Source of the DNA: PHAA01 sp034927445
Lineage (GTDB): Bacteria; Bacillota; Syntrophomonadia; Syntrophomonadales; Syntrophomonadaceae
Reading direction: 5' to 3'
Assembly: GCA_034927445.1 (NCBI GenBank)
Contig: JAYFPZ010000045.1
Location: 4,367 to 68,366, forward strand
Length of the DNA stretch: 64,000 bases
The notes below the pieces were generated by a model. It was not told where the DNA came from, ran no database searches, and saw nothing but the letters and a program-made list of their open reading frames with translations. The first letter of the stretch is position 1; each line of letters starts with the position of its first letter. Position numbers and translations under genes: made by a program. This document shows, piece after piece, positions 51,287 to 59,988 of this stretch.

Positions 51287-52171
51287 ATGGATAGTAGCAA
51301 ATGTAAAGTGTTCATTACATCAGTGGAACTTGGGAGCTTTTCGAAAGCGGCTGCAGTATTGGGATACACCACATCAGGAGTAAGTCAGCTGGTAAATGCA
51401 TTTGAAAAGGAAATGGGGTTTCCTTTGCTCATACGCGATAAAAAGGGTGTAAAGCCGACAGATAATGCCCTAAAAATTATCCCGGTTTTACGAGATATAT
51501 TAATGCAAGAAGAACGCCTTTACCAAATCAATGCGGAAATAAAAGGGCTGGCTGTGGGCAGCGTTACAATTGGCGCTTACTCCAGCATCTCAACGCATTG
51601 GCTGCCATCGATTATAAAAGGTTTTCAAGAAGCATATCCCCAAATTGAAATACGGCTTATGGAAGGCATACGGCAGGAGGTAGAAAGCTGGCTTGCCGGC
51701 AAAAGAACAGATCTTTCTTTTTTAAGCTATAAAGAGCCAATGCCTTATGAATGGATACCACTTGCGGAAGATCCCATGATTGCAGTTCTGCCCAAAACCC
51801 ACCCTCTTGCAGATGAAGCAGTATATCCGCTTCAAAATTGTCAATATGAGCGATTTATAATGCCCGCACTTGGACGTGACGATGATGTGGCGGAGTTATT
51901 CAGGAGAAATAAACTAACCCCCCAAATCTGCTTCTCCACCTTGGAAAATTTCTCCGCATTAGCATTGATTGAGCAGGGCATGGGTATGAGTATTATGAAT
52001 GAGCTGATTACCAAAAGATGGCAATGCGATGTGGTAAAACTTCCCCTGGACCCGCCCCAGCAAATTACCCTGGGAATTGCCCTTCCTTCACTAAAAACTG
52101 CTTCACCCGCGGTCAAGCGTTTTGTCAGCTATGCGGCAAACCGCTTGACTGGTTGGGAAACTCAGTTATAA
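51287..52171 (+). CDS. LysR-family transcriptional regulator
   Basis: A 294-residue regulator with an N-terminal winged helix (residues 1-60; FITSVELGSFSKAAAVLGYT and SGVSQLVNAFEKEMGFPLLI) and a type-2 periplasmic-binding-like effector domain (about 90-290). CAAGGAG precedes the ATG. It is divergent from the EamA exporter across 116 bases, the classical arrangement for LysR control of the neighbouring gene. The effector is unknown. Confidence 0.94.
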   Translation: MDSSKCKVFITSVELGSFSKAAAVLGYTTSGVSQLVNAFEKEMGFPLLIRDKKGVKPTDNALKIIPVLRDILMQEERLYQINAEIKGLAVGSVTIGAYSSISTHWLPSIIKGFQEAYPQIEIRLMEGIRQEVESWLAGKRTDLSFLSYKEPMPYEWIPLAEDPMIAVLPKTHPLADEAVYPLQNCQYERFIMPALGRDDDVAELFRRNKLTPQICFSTLENFSALALIEQGMGMSIMNELITKRWQCDVVKLPLDPPQQITLGIALPSLKTASPAVKRFVSYAANRLTGWETQL

Positions 52172-52213
52172 AGATGACATAAGACAAAAAAGCGAAAGCC
52201 GGGTTGAAAAGCT

Positions 52214-53194
52214 ATGAAAATGACTCCTATAGGAAATAAGAAATATTCCCGAATTGATGTAAAAGAGAAAATCATGCTCGGAGGCGTGGAGCAATGGATC
52301 GCTTTGCGGTCAAGCAGTACGCACAATCCAATTCTGCTGTTTTTACATGGAGGGCCCGGGACGGCTCAGATTTCATTCTCGCGGAAGTCACAGTCGCAAC
52401 TCGAAAAAGATTTTCTCGTCGTAAACTGGGATCAAAGAGGAGCGGGCAGATCATATAAATCGACCCTAAAAAAAGATGAAATGAGGATCGAACACTTTGT
52501 TAAGGATGGGGAAGAACTTGCGGAAGCCCTATTACAGCGGTTTAATCACAAGAAACTGTTTCTGATCGGGCATTCCTGGGGGAGCATCATAGGCGCGCAT
52601 TTATCCGCTAAAAGGCCTGATTTGTTCTGGGCCTACATCGGTATCGGACAGGTTGTCAATATGGATCGGGGAGAAAAGTTGTCCTATAAATTTACGTTGG
52701 ACGAAGCCCATAGGGAAAATAACCCAAAAGCTATTAGAGAATTGGAAAAGATCGGCGAGCCGCCGTATAAAGATTTGAGCGCTGCCGGCGTCCAAAGGAA
52801 ATGGCTGGCTAGATTTAACGGTGAGACCTATAAAGGTACGTCCCTGGGGACGATACTTAAAAATGTTTCGATTAGAGATCTTGGCCCTTTGGATTTATTC
52901 AAATTTATCAAAGGAGCGATGTTTTCGCTAAAAAGTCTTGAAGAAGAGCAAAATAAAGTCAACCTGTTTATCGATGTTCCCGAAATAAACGTGCCTGTTT
53001 TCTTTTGCAGCGGGCGCAGGGATTATAACGTCCCCTTTGAGCTGGTGGTCGAGTATATGGCTAAACTGCGCGCGCCGCATAAAGAAATGATTTGGTTTGA
53101 AAAGTCTGCTCACCTGCCCAACTTTGAAGAGCCGGATGTGTTTCACGATTTTTGTTTGTCCAAGCTTAAAAATTTGGCCAATGCAGATTATTGA
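52214..53194 (+). CDS. Alpha/beta hydrolase, proline-iminopeptidase-like
   Basis: A 326-residue hydrolase. The oxyanion-hole motif FLHGGPGTAQ and VNWDQRGAGRS are typical of the prolyl-aminopeptidase (S33) group. The nucleophile lies in GHSWGSIIG, the acid in SGRRDYNVPF and the His in KSAHLPNFEEP. No signal peptide is present. The predicted substrate is an N-terminal proline peptide or a small ester or amide. The gene follows LysR by about 40 bases and may be co-transcribed with it. Confidence 0.88.
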   Translation: MKMTPIGNKKYSRIDVKEKIMLGGVEQWIALRSSSTHNPILLFLHGGPGTAQISFSRKSQSQLEKDFLVVNWDQRGAGRSYKSTLKKDEMRIEHFVKDGEELAEALLQRFNHKKLFLIGHSWGSIIGAHLSAKRPDLFWAYIGIGQVVNMDRGEKLSYKFTLDEAHRENNPKAIRELEKIGEPPYKDLSAAGVQRKWLARFNGETYKGTSLGTILKNVSIRDLGPLDLFKFIKGAMFSLKSLEEEQNKVNLFIDVPEINVPVFFCSGRRDYNVPFELVVEYMAKLRAPHKEMIWFEKSAHLPNFEEPDVFHDFCLSKLKNLANADY

Positions 53195-53312
53195 CAACCT
53201 GCCGCCTGCGGAGAGACTATCTTATGAACAACCACGGACAGGCGGACTTTACAAGGTCCGAAACCGTTATAAATACGTGCATAATAAACGATAACCAATT
53301 ATCTTAAACAGT

Positions 53313-53372
53313 GCAGCCAAGGCCTTACGGGTTCAAACGGCATCTTTTTTGTACCTCAAGGACGGGGGAATC
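53313..53372 (+). repeat. Dispersed leader repeat, copy F (upstream of the XRE gene)
   Basis: The most divergent copy: CAGCCAAGGCCTTACGGG, CGGCATCTTTTTTGTACC and CTCAAGG. It lies in the 350-base gap between the hydrolase and the XRE regulator, 231 bases before the latter's ATG. Confidence 0.55.
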
Positions 53373-53492
53373 GCAGTGAAGCAGAAACGTGCAATAACGA
53401 GATAGACGTACAACTGACGGGGAATGGATATGATGGAGGATACCGAAGCGGAGAGGGTATCCTTATTTAACACAGATAAATGCAATATATAT

Positions 53493-53523
53493 TTGACATA
53501 AAGCAAAACATAATATATATTAT
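53493..53523 (+). promoter_or_regulatory. Promoter and probable operator of the XRE/DUF6773 operon
   Basis: TTGACA at 53493, a 17-base spacer, and TATATT at 53516. A perfect 14-base palindrome (ATAATATATATTAT, 53510-53523) covers the -10 region and could be an operator for the XRE protein. Confidence 0.7.
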
Positions 53524-53543
53524 AACTGCAAGGGAGGATTTAC

Positions 53544-53744
53544 ATGAAAAATAAGCGAATGAAAATCGCCCGCATGGAACGCGATATGAAACAGGAAGAT
53601 CTGGCCAAAGCCGTAGGGGTTACACGCCAGACCATAGGGATGATTGAATCCGGAAACTACAATCCCACCTTAAATCTTTGCGTTGCAATCTGCAAGGCGC
53701 TCGGTAAAACTCTGGATGAACTATTTTGGGAGGAATCGCAATGA
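53544..53744 (+). CDS. XRE-family helix-turn-helix regulator (66 aa)
   Basis: A single lambda-Cro-type HTH (MKQEDLAKAVGVTRQTIGMI then ESGNYNPTLNLCVAICKAL) with no further domain. AGGGAGG precedes the ATG. Its TGA overlaps the ATG of the next gene by four bases. Such minimal regulators paired with a small membrane protein are common in Firmicutes and probably autoregulate the pair. Confidence 0.93.
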   Translation: MKNKRMKIARMERDMKQEDLAKAVGVTRQTIGMIESGNYNPTLNLCVAICKALGKTLDELFWEESQ

Positions 53745-54229
53745 AAAGACAAAGCCTGCAAGATGAAAGAATTTTAGCCCAAAGACGAAAAATTTCAAGT
53801 GAAGCATACGGCCTTTTGATGATGGTCCTGCTGGTATCCATACTGGTGCAGCAATATCTATTTAACGCTCCTTTTGAACAGTACGCCGTTGAGTTTATAT
53901 GCTTTTTTGGGATATCCATTTACGTTTTAATTCGGAACTTGACCCTGGGAATTAATATATTCGGGGAGGGAAAAAACGCCCAAAGGATGCCTCTGCTGAA
54001 TAGCCTGGTTGCCGGGTCCATGGTAACAGTGATTAACGGAGTCATGAACTATATCAGATATGCCGAAAACTATAAAGGTCAGGTAGGCAACTTTATCTTT
54101 ACCTTGGTTATTACGTTTGTATGTGCGACTGTTGCTGCGTTTGCTGTCTTTTCTATCTTCAATCTTATTAACAATAACAAGCAGAAGCAAATTCAAAAAA
54201 GATTGGATGAAGAAGAACAAGACAATTAA
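53741..54229 (+). CDS. DUF6773 family membrane protein
   Basis: A 162-residue protein with about four membrane helices (near 25-45, 48-66, 85-105 and 118-142) and a charged, Gln/Lys-rich C-terminal tail. It matches the DUF6773 type of small membrane protein that regularly follows an XRE regulator. GGGAGG precedes the ATG, overlapping the XRE stop. Function unknown. Confidence 0.8.
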   Translation: MKRQSLQDERILAQRRKISSEAYGLLMMVLLVSILVQQYLFNAPFEQYAVEFICFFGISIYVLIRNLTLGINIFGEGKNAQRMPLLNSLVAGSMVTVINGVMNYIRYAENYKGQVGNFIFTLVITFVCATVAAFAVFSIFNLINNNKQKQIQKRLDEEEQDN

Positions 54230-54358
54230 ATTTGCATGAGGGAGAAGTAGATTAATACGCCGGGGACAAAACTTGAGATATATCCTTTGTCTTTTTGTGG
54301 AAGACAAGGACCCACTGGATTAATATAACATATATAGCTTATGGCAGGAGGAAACCGT

Positions 54359-55051
54359 ATGAAAAAAGTCGGACTTGTAGGCGGGCTTGGTCCGGCTTCA
54401 ACGATTGATTATTATCGTGAGATAGTAGAAATTTACAGGAAAGAAAAAGGGGATGATAATTATCCCGCGATTGTTATAGACAGTATTAATATGGGCGAGC
54501 TTGTAAGGGGGATTGAATCACAAAATTTCAACGATGTTGCCCGCCAATTATTAAACAGCGTTGCCAATTTAGCCCAAGCCGGTGCTAGTTTTGCCGCGAT
54601 CGCCTCAAATTCTCCGCATGTTGTGTGGGATCTGATCAAGGACCGGGCGTCTATCCCGCTTATCAGTATTGTTGACGCTACCTGCGACCGTATAATTCGG
54701 CAAAACTATAACAAAGTGCTGATTTTTGCGACGAAATTTACCATGAAAAACGGATTGTACAGCACCGCTTTGTCAAAACGCAATATAAATTGGGTTCTAC
54801 CCAATGAAGAGGATATTGAGATACTCGGAAATATAATCTATCCCAATTTGGAAAACGGGATCGTGATAGAACAGGATAAACAGAAAATGGTTGGTATTGC
54901 TGAAAAATATATTAAGCAGCATGGGGCGGATTCTATTCTATTAGGCTGTACCGAAATCCCTTTGATGATTAAGCCCGGAGATGTTTCCGTTCCGGTAATT
55001 AATACCACTGAAATTCATATCGAAAAAATATGTGCTATGCTTATGCGGTAG
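54359..55051 (+). CDS. Aspartate/glutamate racemase-family protein
   Basis: A 230-residue protein with KKVGLVGGLGPASTIDYYRE at its start and LLGCTEIPLMI near the end, the second catalytic Cys motif. GGAGG precedes the ATG at 54359; the frame opens 18 bases earlier. In the first active-site loop, where two-cysteine members read CNT-H, this protein reads ASNSPH, so one catalytic Cys is replaced. YgeA-like and other members with this feature act on unusual amino acids or one-base mechanisms. The substrate is therefore uncertain. Confidence 0.87.
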   Translation: MKKVGLVGGLGPASTIDYYREIVEIYRKEKGDDNYPAIVIDSINMGELVRGIESQNFNDVARQLLNSVANLAQAGASFAAIASNSPHVVWDLIKDRASIPLISIVDATCDRIIRQNYNKVLIFATKFTMKNGLYSTALSKRNINWVLPNEEDIEILGNIIYPNLENGIVIEQDKQKMVGIAEKYIKQHGADSILLGCTEIPLMIKPGDVSVPVINTTEIHIEKICAMLMR

Positions 55052-55102
55052 AAAAAATGAGTTGTATGAATAGGCCGTCCAGAAAATCATATCACCAACT
55101 CT

Positions 55103-55417
55103 TTACGAGGTAAGTTTTAACCCTAAAATACCGATAACTATAAAGCCAAGAAAAGCAATCCGCAAGATATTTACCGGTTCGTTAAAAAGGAATATACCGA
55201 GTAATACTGCGCCCAAAGCCCCGATTCCCGTCCAAATTGCGTAGGCTGTGCCAATGGGGAGTACTTTCGCGGCCAAGGACAAAAAATAAAAACTGATTAT
55301 CATACCGATCAGCGTAATCAAGGACGGGTATAATTTGGTGAATCCATATGAGTATTTAAGCCCTATTGCCCAAATCACCTCAAAGACTCCTGCGATTATC
55401 AAATAGATCCAAGCCAT
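55103..55417 (-). CDS. gdx: Guanidinium exporter Gdx (SMR family, formerly SugE)
   Basis: A 104-residue four-helix SMR protein. The first helix, AGVFEVIWAIGLKYS, holds the essential Glu and matches the Gdx subgroup rather than the multidrug EmrE group; the third helix contains AYAIWTGIGALGAVLLG. The ATG at 55417 has GGAGG nine bases upstream; a TTG at 55426 is less likely. The upstream guanidine-I riboswitch fixes the substrate as guanidinium, exported in exchange for protons. Confidence 0.95.
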   Translation of the reverse strand: MAWIYLIIAGVFEVIWAIGLKYSYGFTKLYPSLITLIGMIISFYFLSLAAKVLPIGTAYAIWTGIGALGAVLLGIFLFNEPVNILRIAFLGFIVIGILGLKLTS

Positions 55418-55433
55418 ACTTTTCAACCTCCAT

Positions 55434-55556
55434 AAAAAATAAAACCTGAAAAATATCTTCTGATATCTCCCAGGTTTTTATCCTTCCGTGACACAACTTT
55501 TAAGCTGTGAGTTTTCTCTCGGTCACAGACCAGTTATACTGCGGAACCCTAGAAAA
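55434..55556 (-). promoter_or_regulatory. Guanidine-I riboswitch (ykkC leader) with overlapping terminator
   Basis: On the - strand the leader shows the conserved blocks in order: CTAGGGTTCCGC, ACTGGTC, GAGAGAAAAC, CACGGAAGGATAAAAACC and TGGGAGA. The AAAACCTG at the 3' edge of the aptamer can instead pair with CAGGTTTT downstream, forming an intrinsic terminator with a T-rich tail just before the gdx ribosome binding site. Guanidine binding should prevent the terminator and switch gdx on. Confidence 0.95.
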
Positions 55557-55714
55557 CTTTTTATTAATTTAAGTTTATAGATATGCCTGCTTACGACGCC
55601 ATTATATCTGTCTATAGCCAACAAGTCAATTACAATAAATCCCTCCGTGGCTCTGCTATGGAGCATATTGAATGATGTAGGGCACCTGCCAATAGGCGCA
55701 ATTTACAAAAAGCA

Positions 55715-55801
55715 TACACCATAGAAGCCTTTATCAAGGCTTACAATGAGCAAGGAGAGGCGCTGCCGATTCATTCGATCACGACAACTCTAATGGCTTA
55801 A
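55715..55801 (+). pseudogene. C-terminal remnant of an unknown gene
   Basis: A short frame ending TAA at 55799 encodes IEAFIKAYNEQGEALPIHSI and a short tail. No start or ribosome binding site; not recognised. The 370-base stretch from 55427 otherwise holds only the gdx riboswitch. Confidence 0.25.
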
Positions 55802-56591
55802 AAGAAACTCGCTAATCGCTTGGTTTACTGCCTCCGGATTGTCCTGATTGGAGTTGTGCCCGGCGTTTTCGATCATACGCAGTGTGCAATTGGGATCGCT
55901 ATGCGCCCAAGGGGCCGCGATTTTCCGGATATTTCCCGACCGGTCGTCTGCACCGCAAAGAAGCAGCACTGGCTGGGGGAAACGGTAGGTTTCATCCTCA
56001 TGCAGGCAGGCCCTGAGGGATAGTATAACCTCAATGAAATCAGCCTTCTTCATTTGTGAAAAGCAACCGCGCACATACTCTTTTACAGACTCAGTATTGC
56101 CGCATGCATCGGCACTTTGACGTATCAGGGTTTTCCAGGGATAGCAATAAAAAATAGGCTTGGTCAATTTTAACATAAGCTTTTCAGCAACGGTCAGTCT
56201 GCCCGTATTCCGGGTACAGTCGATCAATACAAGTCTTGAAACCAGTTCCGGCTTGCGGTATAAGATCTCCTGCGCAAGATTGCCTCCCATGGACTGGCCA
56301 ATGAGTACCGCCGTGGAAAGCCGGTGTCTTGCGCAGAGCTTGAAAAAAATCGTCGAACATGTCGTCAAAACTAAACCTCTTGCCGGAATCGAGCCTTGAC
56401 AGTCCGTGGCCGCGTGCGTCCCACAGCAGCAGATGGCAAGTATCGTTGAAGATTGGCAGTTGCGGTTCAAACATCCTGTGATCACAGCCGGCGCCGTGCA
56501 GAAAAACGATATGCTCCGATGACTTGCCCGGCCTGTGCCAGTAGTGTATGTCGCACCCCTTGTTTCGAAATGTCTTATGCTGTAAATCCAT
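55790..56591 (-). pseudogene. Alpha/beta hydrolase with a frameshift in a homopolymer
   Basis: Starts at 56591 with AGGAGGTTCCCC upstream. The N-terminal part has FLHGAGCDHRMFE and LWDARGHGLS. At a run of seven A (56343-56349 on the + strand) one base is surplus. The proper frame continues as KLCARHRLSTAVLIGQSMGG (nucleophile GQSMGG), then LLCGADDRSG and ENAGHNSNQDNP with the catalytic His, ending at 55790. Intact length would be about 266 residues. The homopolymer makes either slippage, phase variation or a sequencing error possible. Substrate unknown. Confidence 0.85.
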
Positions 56592-56969
56592 CAGGGGAAC
56601 CTCCTAATCAATTACATTTTTCCCCAGTTGTTATAAATGTAAAACCAAGGAGCAATCCATCATTCCACACTTTTTAACGACGCCGCCATATATTAGGATT
56701 GACAATCTAAATCATTAACGTATAATGCAATTTTAAAGGGGCAGGGTACCTTGCTTTTGGGATATCTGCCCCTCAAATCTATCATCTTATTTTACCTCAA
56801 CTGGACTTTACCAGAAATTCAGGATGCATAAAGCTGTTCCTATGCCGCCCGGGGAGGTTTTTAATCGTGACGAATACAAGTATGAAATGGCTGCGGGTTT
56901 TACATCATTTATCAGCCGGCCTATGGTTCGGAGGAACAATGTTTAAAACGGTCCCAAGGAAGCATTCCT
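56592..56969. other. Intergenic region between the hydrolase and YitT genes
   Basis: Contains a hairpin (GGGGCAG at 56738 with CTGCCCC at 56766) without a clear T-run. It also holds a GTG-started frame of about 36 codons ending beside the YitT start. That peptide (WLRVLHHLSAGLWFGG) resembles the first helix of DUF2269/CopD-like membrane proteins, perhaps a remnant. No complete gene. Confidence 0.4.
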
Positions 56970-57833
56970 ATGCATAATAGATTTTCAGTAATGGCAAAGA
57001 AACTAGGATTCATCTGGTTGGGCAATACGATTTATGCGCTGGCGGTTGTTATGTTTATTCTGCCCAACGGATTGATAACCGGCGGGACCACCGGATTGGC
57101 ACTGATAATCAATCATTTTACCGGTTTCTCCATAGCGGTGTTTATTGCCGCCTTCAATATAACGATGTTTATTTTAGGGTATGCTTTACTGGGAAGGACA
57201 TTTGCCCTCTCGACCTTGATCAGCACCTTATATTATCCCTTGGCCCTGGGCGCCTCGCAGACAATCGCGCCTTTGCAGCATATGACTTCCGACCGGCTGC
57301 TGGCCGCCATCTATGCTGGGATTATGATCGGATTCAGCATTGGAATTGTTATCAAAGCCGGTGCTTCCACTGGGGGATTGGATATACCTCCGCTGATACT
57401 TAATAAGAAGTTTGGGTTTTCGGTTGCCGGTGTTTTGTATGGGTTCGACTTTGTTATCCTATTGGCCCAGATGCTGTTTGCCGATAAAGAACAGGTATTA
57501 TATGGAATTCTAATGGTATTTATCTATACAGTTGTGCTGGATAAAATATTACTGCTTGGCCAATCAAGAACCCAGGTGCAAATCGTCAGCGAGCAGTATC
57601 AGGAAATCAACCGGAGGATAAATGAACGGATTGACCGGGGGTCTACTTTGATTCATGCCGAAACCGGCCATTTGCACAACCAGAGTATGGTAGTCCTCAC
57701 CGTAGTGGCCAACCGGGAACTTCCCCGGCTGAATGAGCTGGTTCTCTCCATAGACCCCAAGGCCTTTATGATTATTAACCGTGTCAATGAAGTAAAAGGG
57801 CGGGGGTTTACCCTGGAAAAAATAAATAAATAA
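56970..57833 (+). CDS. YitT-family membrane protein (DUF161/DUF2179)
   Basis: A 287-residue protein with about five to six membrane helices (residues 10-190; WLGNTIYALAVVMFILPNGL and GLDIPPLILNKKFGFSVAG) and a C-terminal cytoplasmic DUF2179 domain (about 215-280; STLIHAETGHLHNQSMVVLT). GGAAG precedes the ATG. The family is widespread in Firmicutes; the DUF2179 domain is thought to bind a ligand, but no function is established. Confidence 0.93.
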   Translation: MHNRFSVMAKKLGFIWLGNTIYALAVVMFILPNGLITGGTTGLALIINHFTGFSIAVFIAAFNITMFILGYALLGRTFALSTLISTLYYPLALGASQTIAPLQHMTSDRLLAAIYAGIMIGFSIGIVIKAGASTGGLDIPPLILNKKFGFSVAGVLYGFDFVILLAQMLFADKEQVLYGILMVFIYTVVLDKILLLGQSRTQVQIVSEQYQEINRRINERIDRGSTLIHAETGHLHNQSMVVLTVVANRELPRLNELVLSIDPKAFMIINRVNEVKGRGFTLEKINK

Positions 57834-57843
57834 ACGATACCCT

Positions 57844-58581
57844 TTAGTTCATCTCCACCAGATGCTTCCAATACCGCTGCGGCATGCACTGCCGCTGCAG
57901 TCGAGGATTGGTGCGGCTCTTGATGGCAATGGTTTGATGATATTGCTGCCAAAGCTTCTGGTAATAACCTTCCTCCCCGGCCAGTTCGAGGCGCTGCCGC
58001 AGCGAAAATTGGGCGGCAAACCACTCCTGTTTATTATATATGGCTGCTATATCGCGCCGGACATCGTGAATCACCCAGTTTTGATCAGACATACGGTCTG
58101 CAAAATGCGGGGCCAGCAATTCAACTAGGTTGTTATCCGGCTCAATGGCGGCATAGTATATATCCTTCCGCAGCAGCTGAAAGCGCACCAGTCCCAGTAA
58201 ACGATGTTGTTCACAGCCAACTTTCCGGCTAAGCCGGTGAATTCGCCGCACCCTTTCATCACTGAGCAGAAAATCCAATTTATTTCCCAGTTTCCAACCC
58301 AGATGGAGGTATTGATATATCCCTATACCAACATCCGGATTTTCCGATAAATAAGCATAATAAGTGTGACGCAGGGAGCGAAAGCCGATTTTGGCAGCGA
58401 TAGCGTCGTATACCTTGCCCGCTTTGATTTCATCGGTATCGATGGTTGTAGGAACGGCAAAAAGCTGGTTGTAATTTGCCCCGGTGGGCACCAGTTGATC
58501 TGGAATCTCTCGACGGTAATAAATTTCATAAATAGCGGTAAGCAACCCGTTAAAGCTGCCGTCATATATGTACTGGAGCAT
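57844..58581 (-). CDS. TIGR03915 family putative DNA repair protein (DUF4130)
   Basis: A 245-residue protein matching the DUF4130/TIGR03915 family: YIYDGSFNGLLTAIYEIYY at the N-terminus and LLAPHFADRMSDQNWVIHDV in the second half. It always occurs beside a radical-SAM partner, and here its ATG overlaps that gene's end, so the two are co-translated. The family is annotated as a probable DNA repair or modification factor, but no reaction is established. Confidence 0.93.
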   Translation of the reverse strand: MLQYIYDGSFNGLLTAIYEIYYRREIPDQLVPTGANYNQLFAVPTTIDTDEIKAGKVYDAIAAKIGFRSLRHTYYAYLSENPDVGIGIYQYLHLGWKLGNKLDFLLSDERVRRIHRLSRKVGCEQHRLLGLVRFQLLRKDIYYAAIEPDNNLVELLAPHFADRMSDQNWVIHDVRRDIAAIYNKQEWFAAQFSLRQRLELAGEEGYYQKLWQQYHQTIAIKSRTNPRLQRQCMPQRYWKHLVEMN

Positions 58582-59876
58582 TACAATTCTCCCGTAATCG
58601 CGGTTATGGCTTCGTCCCGGGGCACCAGTTCGCCGGGAAACAGACTTAGCTGTTCATAGTCCGGTGTTTTTTTCTTGGACGACAAAGCTAAACGCGGTCT
58701 TAAAAGATATTCTTCCAGGTCTATGGAGCCATTATATTGGCCCCGGCAGGTTATAAAGTACTGGGCTCGCTTAAGCGTGACCCCTATTTTTTTCAGGTCT
58801 TCGAATCTTAGGGCCTGCATCCGCCGGGCTGCCAGAATCCTATGGGCTGATTTGACTCCGATACCTGGCACGCGCAGCAGTTGTTCATAACTGGCCCGGT
58901 TGATTTCCAGCGGGAAATAATCCAGATTCCGTAAAGCCCAGTCAGTTTTGGGATCATAATCTTCCGGAAAATCCGGGTTATTATCATCCAAAAGCTCATC
59001 CGCCCTGAAACCGTAGAATCTGAGCAGCCAGTCCGCCTGATACAGACGGTGTTCCCGCAACAAAGGCGGGCTTTTTATATCCGGGAGCTTGGGATTACGG
59101 CTGACCGGTACATACGCAGAATAGTACACCCTTTGCAAACGGAATTGGTTATACAGATTCTCAGATAACTTAATAATATTTACATCGTGGTCCGGGGTGG
59201 CCCCGACGATCATCTGGGTAGTTTGTCCGGCGGGAACAAATAGGGGGGCTTTGCGCGATTTGTTCCTTTCTTCCCCGCGAGCTGTTATATTATGGGCCAG
59301 ATATGACATGGGTTTTATAATAGCTTTCTTCTTTTTCTGGGGCGCTAACAGCTGCAGCCCGCGCGAAGATGGAAGCTCAATGTTTACGCTCATCCGGTCG
59401 ACGTATTTTCCCGCTTCTTCTATTAACAAATTATCGGCCCCGGGTATGGCTTTTAAGTGGATATAACCGTTAAAACGATGCACCCGGCGCAGTTTTCTCA
59501 CGGTCTGCAAAAGCATTTCCATGGTGTTGTCCGGGGTGGAGGGTATCGCTGTACTTAAGAAAAGTCCCTCGATATAATTACGGCGATAAAAGTTCATGGT
59601 GAGATTGCATAATTCATCAGAGGTTAACATGGCCCGGGGCAAATCATTGGAAACACGGTTCACGCAATAGGAACAATTATAGACACAGTTATTGGTTTGC
59701 AGGATTTTCAAAAGCGAAATACACCTGCCGTCGGCAGACCAGCTGTGGCAAATTCCAGAGGAGGCGGCGTTGCCTACCCCGCCTGGATGATTGGCTCGCT
59801 TGCTTCCGCTGGAAGAACAGGACACATCATATTTGGCTGCATCCGCCAGAATTTTCAGTTTATTCATTATTTCCAT
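58581..59876 (-). CDS. TIGR03916 putative DNA modification/repair radical SAM protein
   Basis: A 431-residue radical SAM enzyme. The iron-sulfur motif is Cys-x3-Cys-x2-Cys (CVYNCSYC) near residue 60. A C-terminal helix-hairpin-helix (LLRVPGIGVKSAHRILAARR) should contact DNA. It forms a two-gene operon with TIGR03915. The family is related in outline to spore photoproduct lyase-type repair enzymes. The lesion is unknown. Confidence 0.94.
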   Translation of the reverse strand: MEIMNKLKILADAAKYDVSCSSSGSKRANHPGGVGNAASSGICHSWSADGRCISLLKILQTNNCVYNCSYCVNRVSNDLPRAMLTSDELCNLTMNFYRRNYIEGLFLSTAIPSTPDNTMEMLLQTVRKLRRVHRFNGYIHLKAIPGADNLLIEEAGKYVDRMSVNIELPSSRGLQLLAPQKKKKAIIKPMSYLAHNITARGEERNKSRKAPLFVPAGQTTQMIVGATPDHDVNIIKLSENLYNQFRLQRVYYSAYVPVSRNPKLPDIKSPPLLREHRLYQADWLLRFYGFRADELLDDNNPDFPEDYDPKTDWALRNLDYFPLEINRASYEQLLRVPGIGVKSAHRILAARRMQALRFEDLKKIGVTLKRAQYFITCRGQYNGSIDLEEYLLRPRLALSSKKKTPDYEQLSLFPGELVPRDEAITAITGEL

Positions 59877-59988
59877 CTGCGCACCCCGAACATATATTCT
59901 GAAACTATAATATCATATAAAAAGGACGGTGCCAAACATAAGTTCGGTTATGCTTGAATTTAAGGATTGGGGGCAGGAAACAAGAAAC

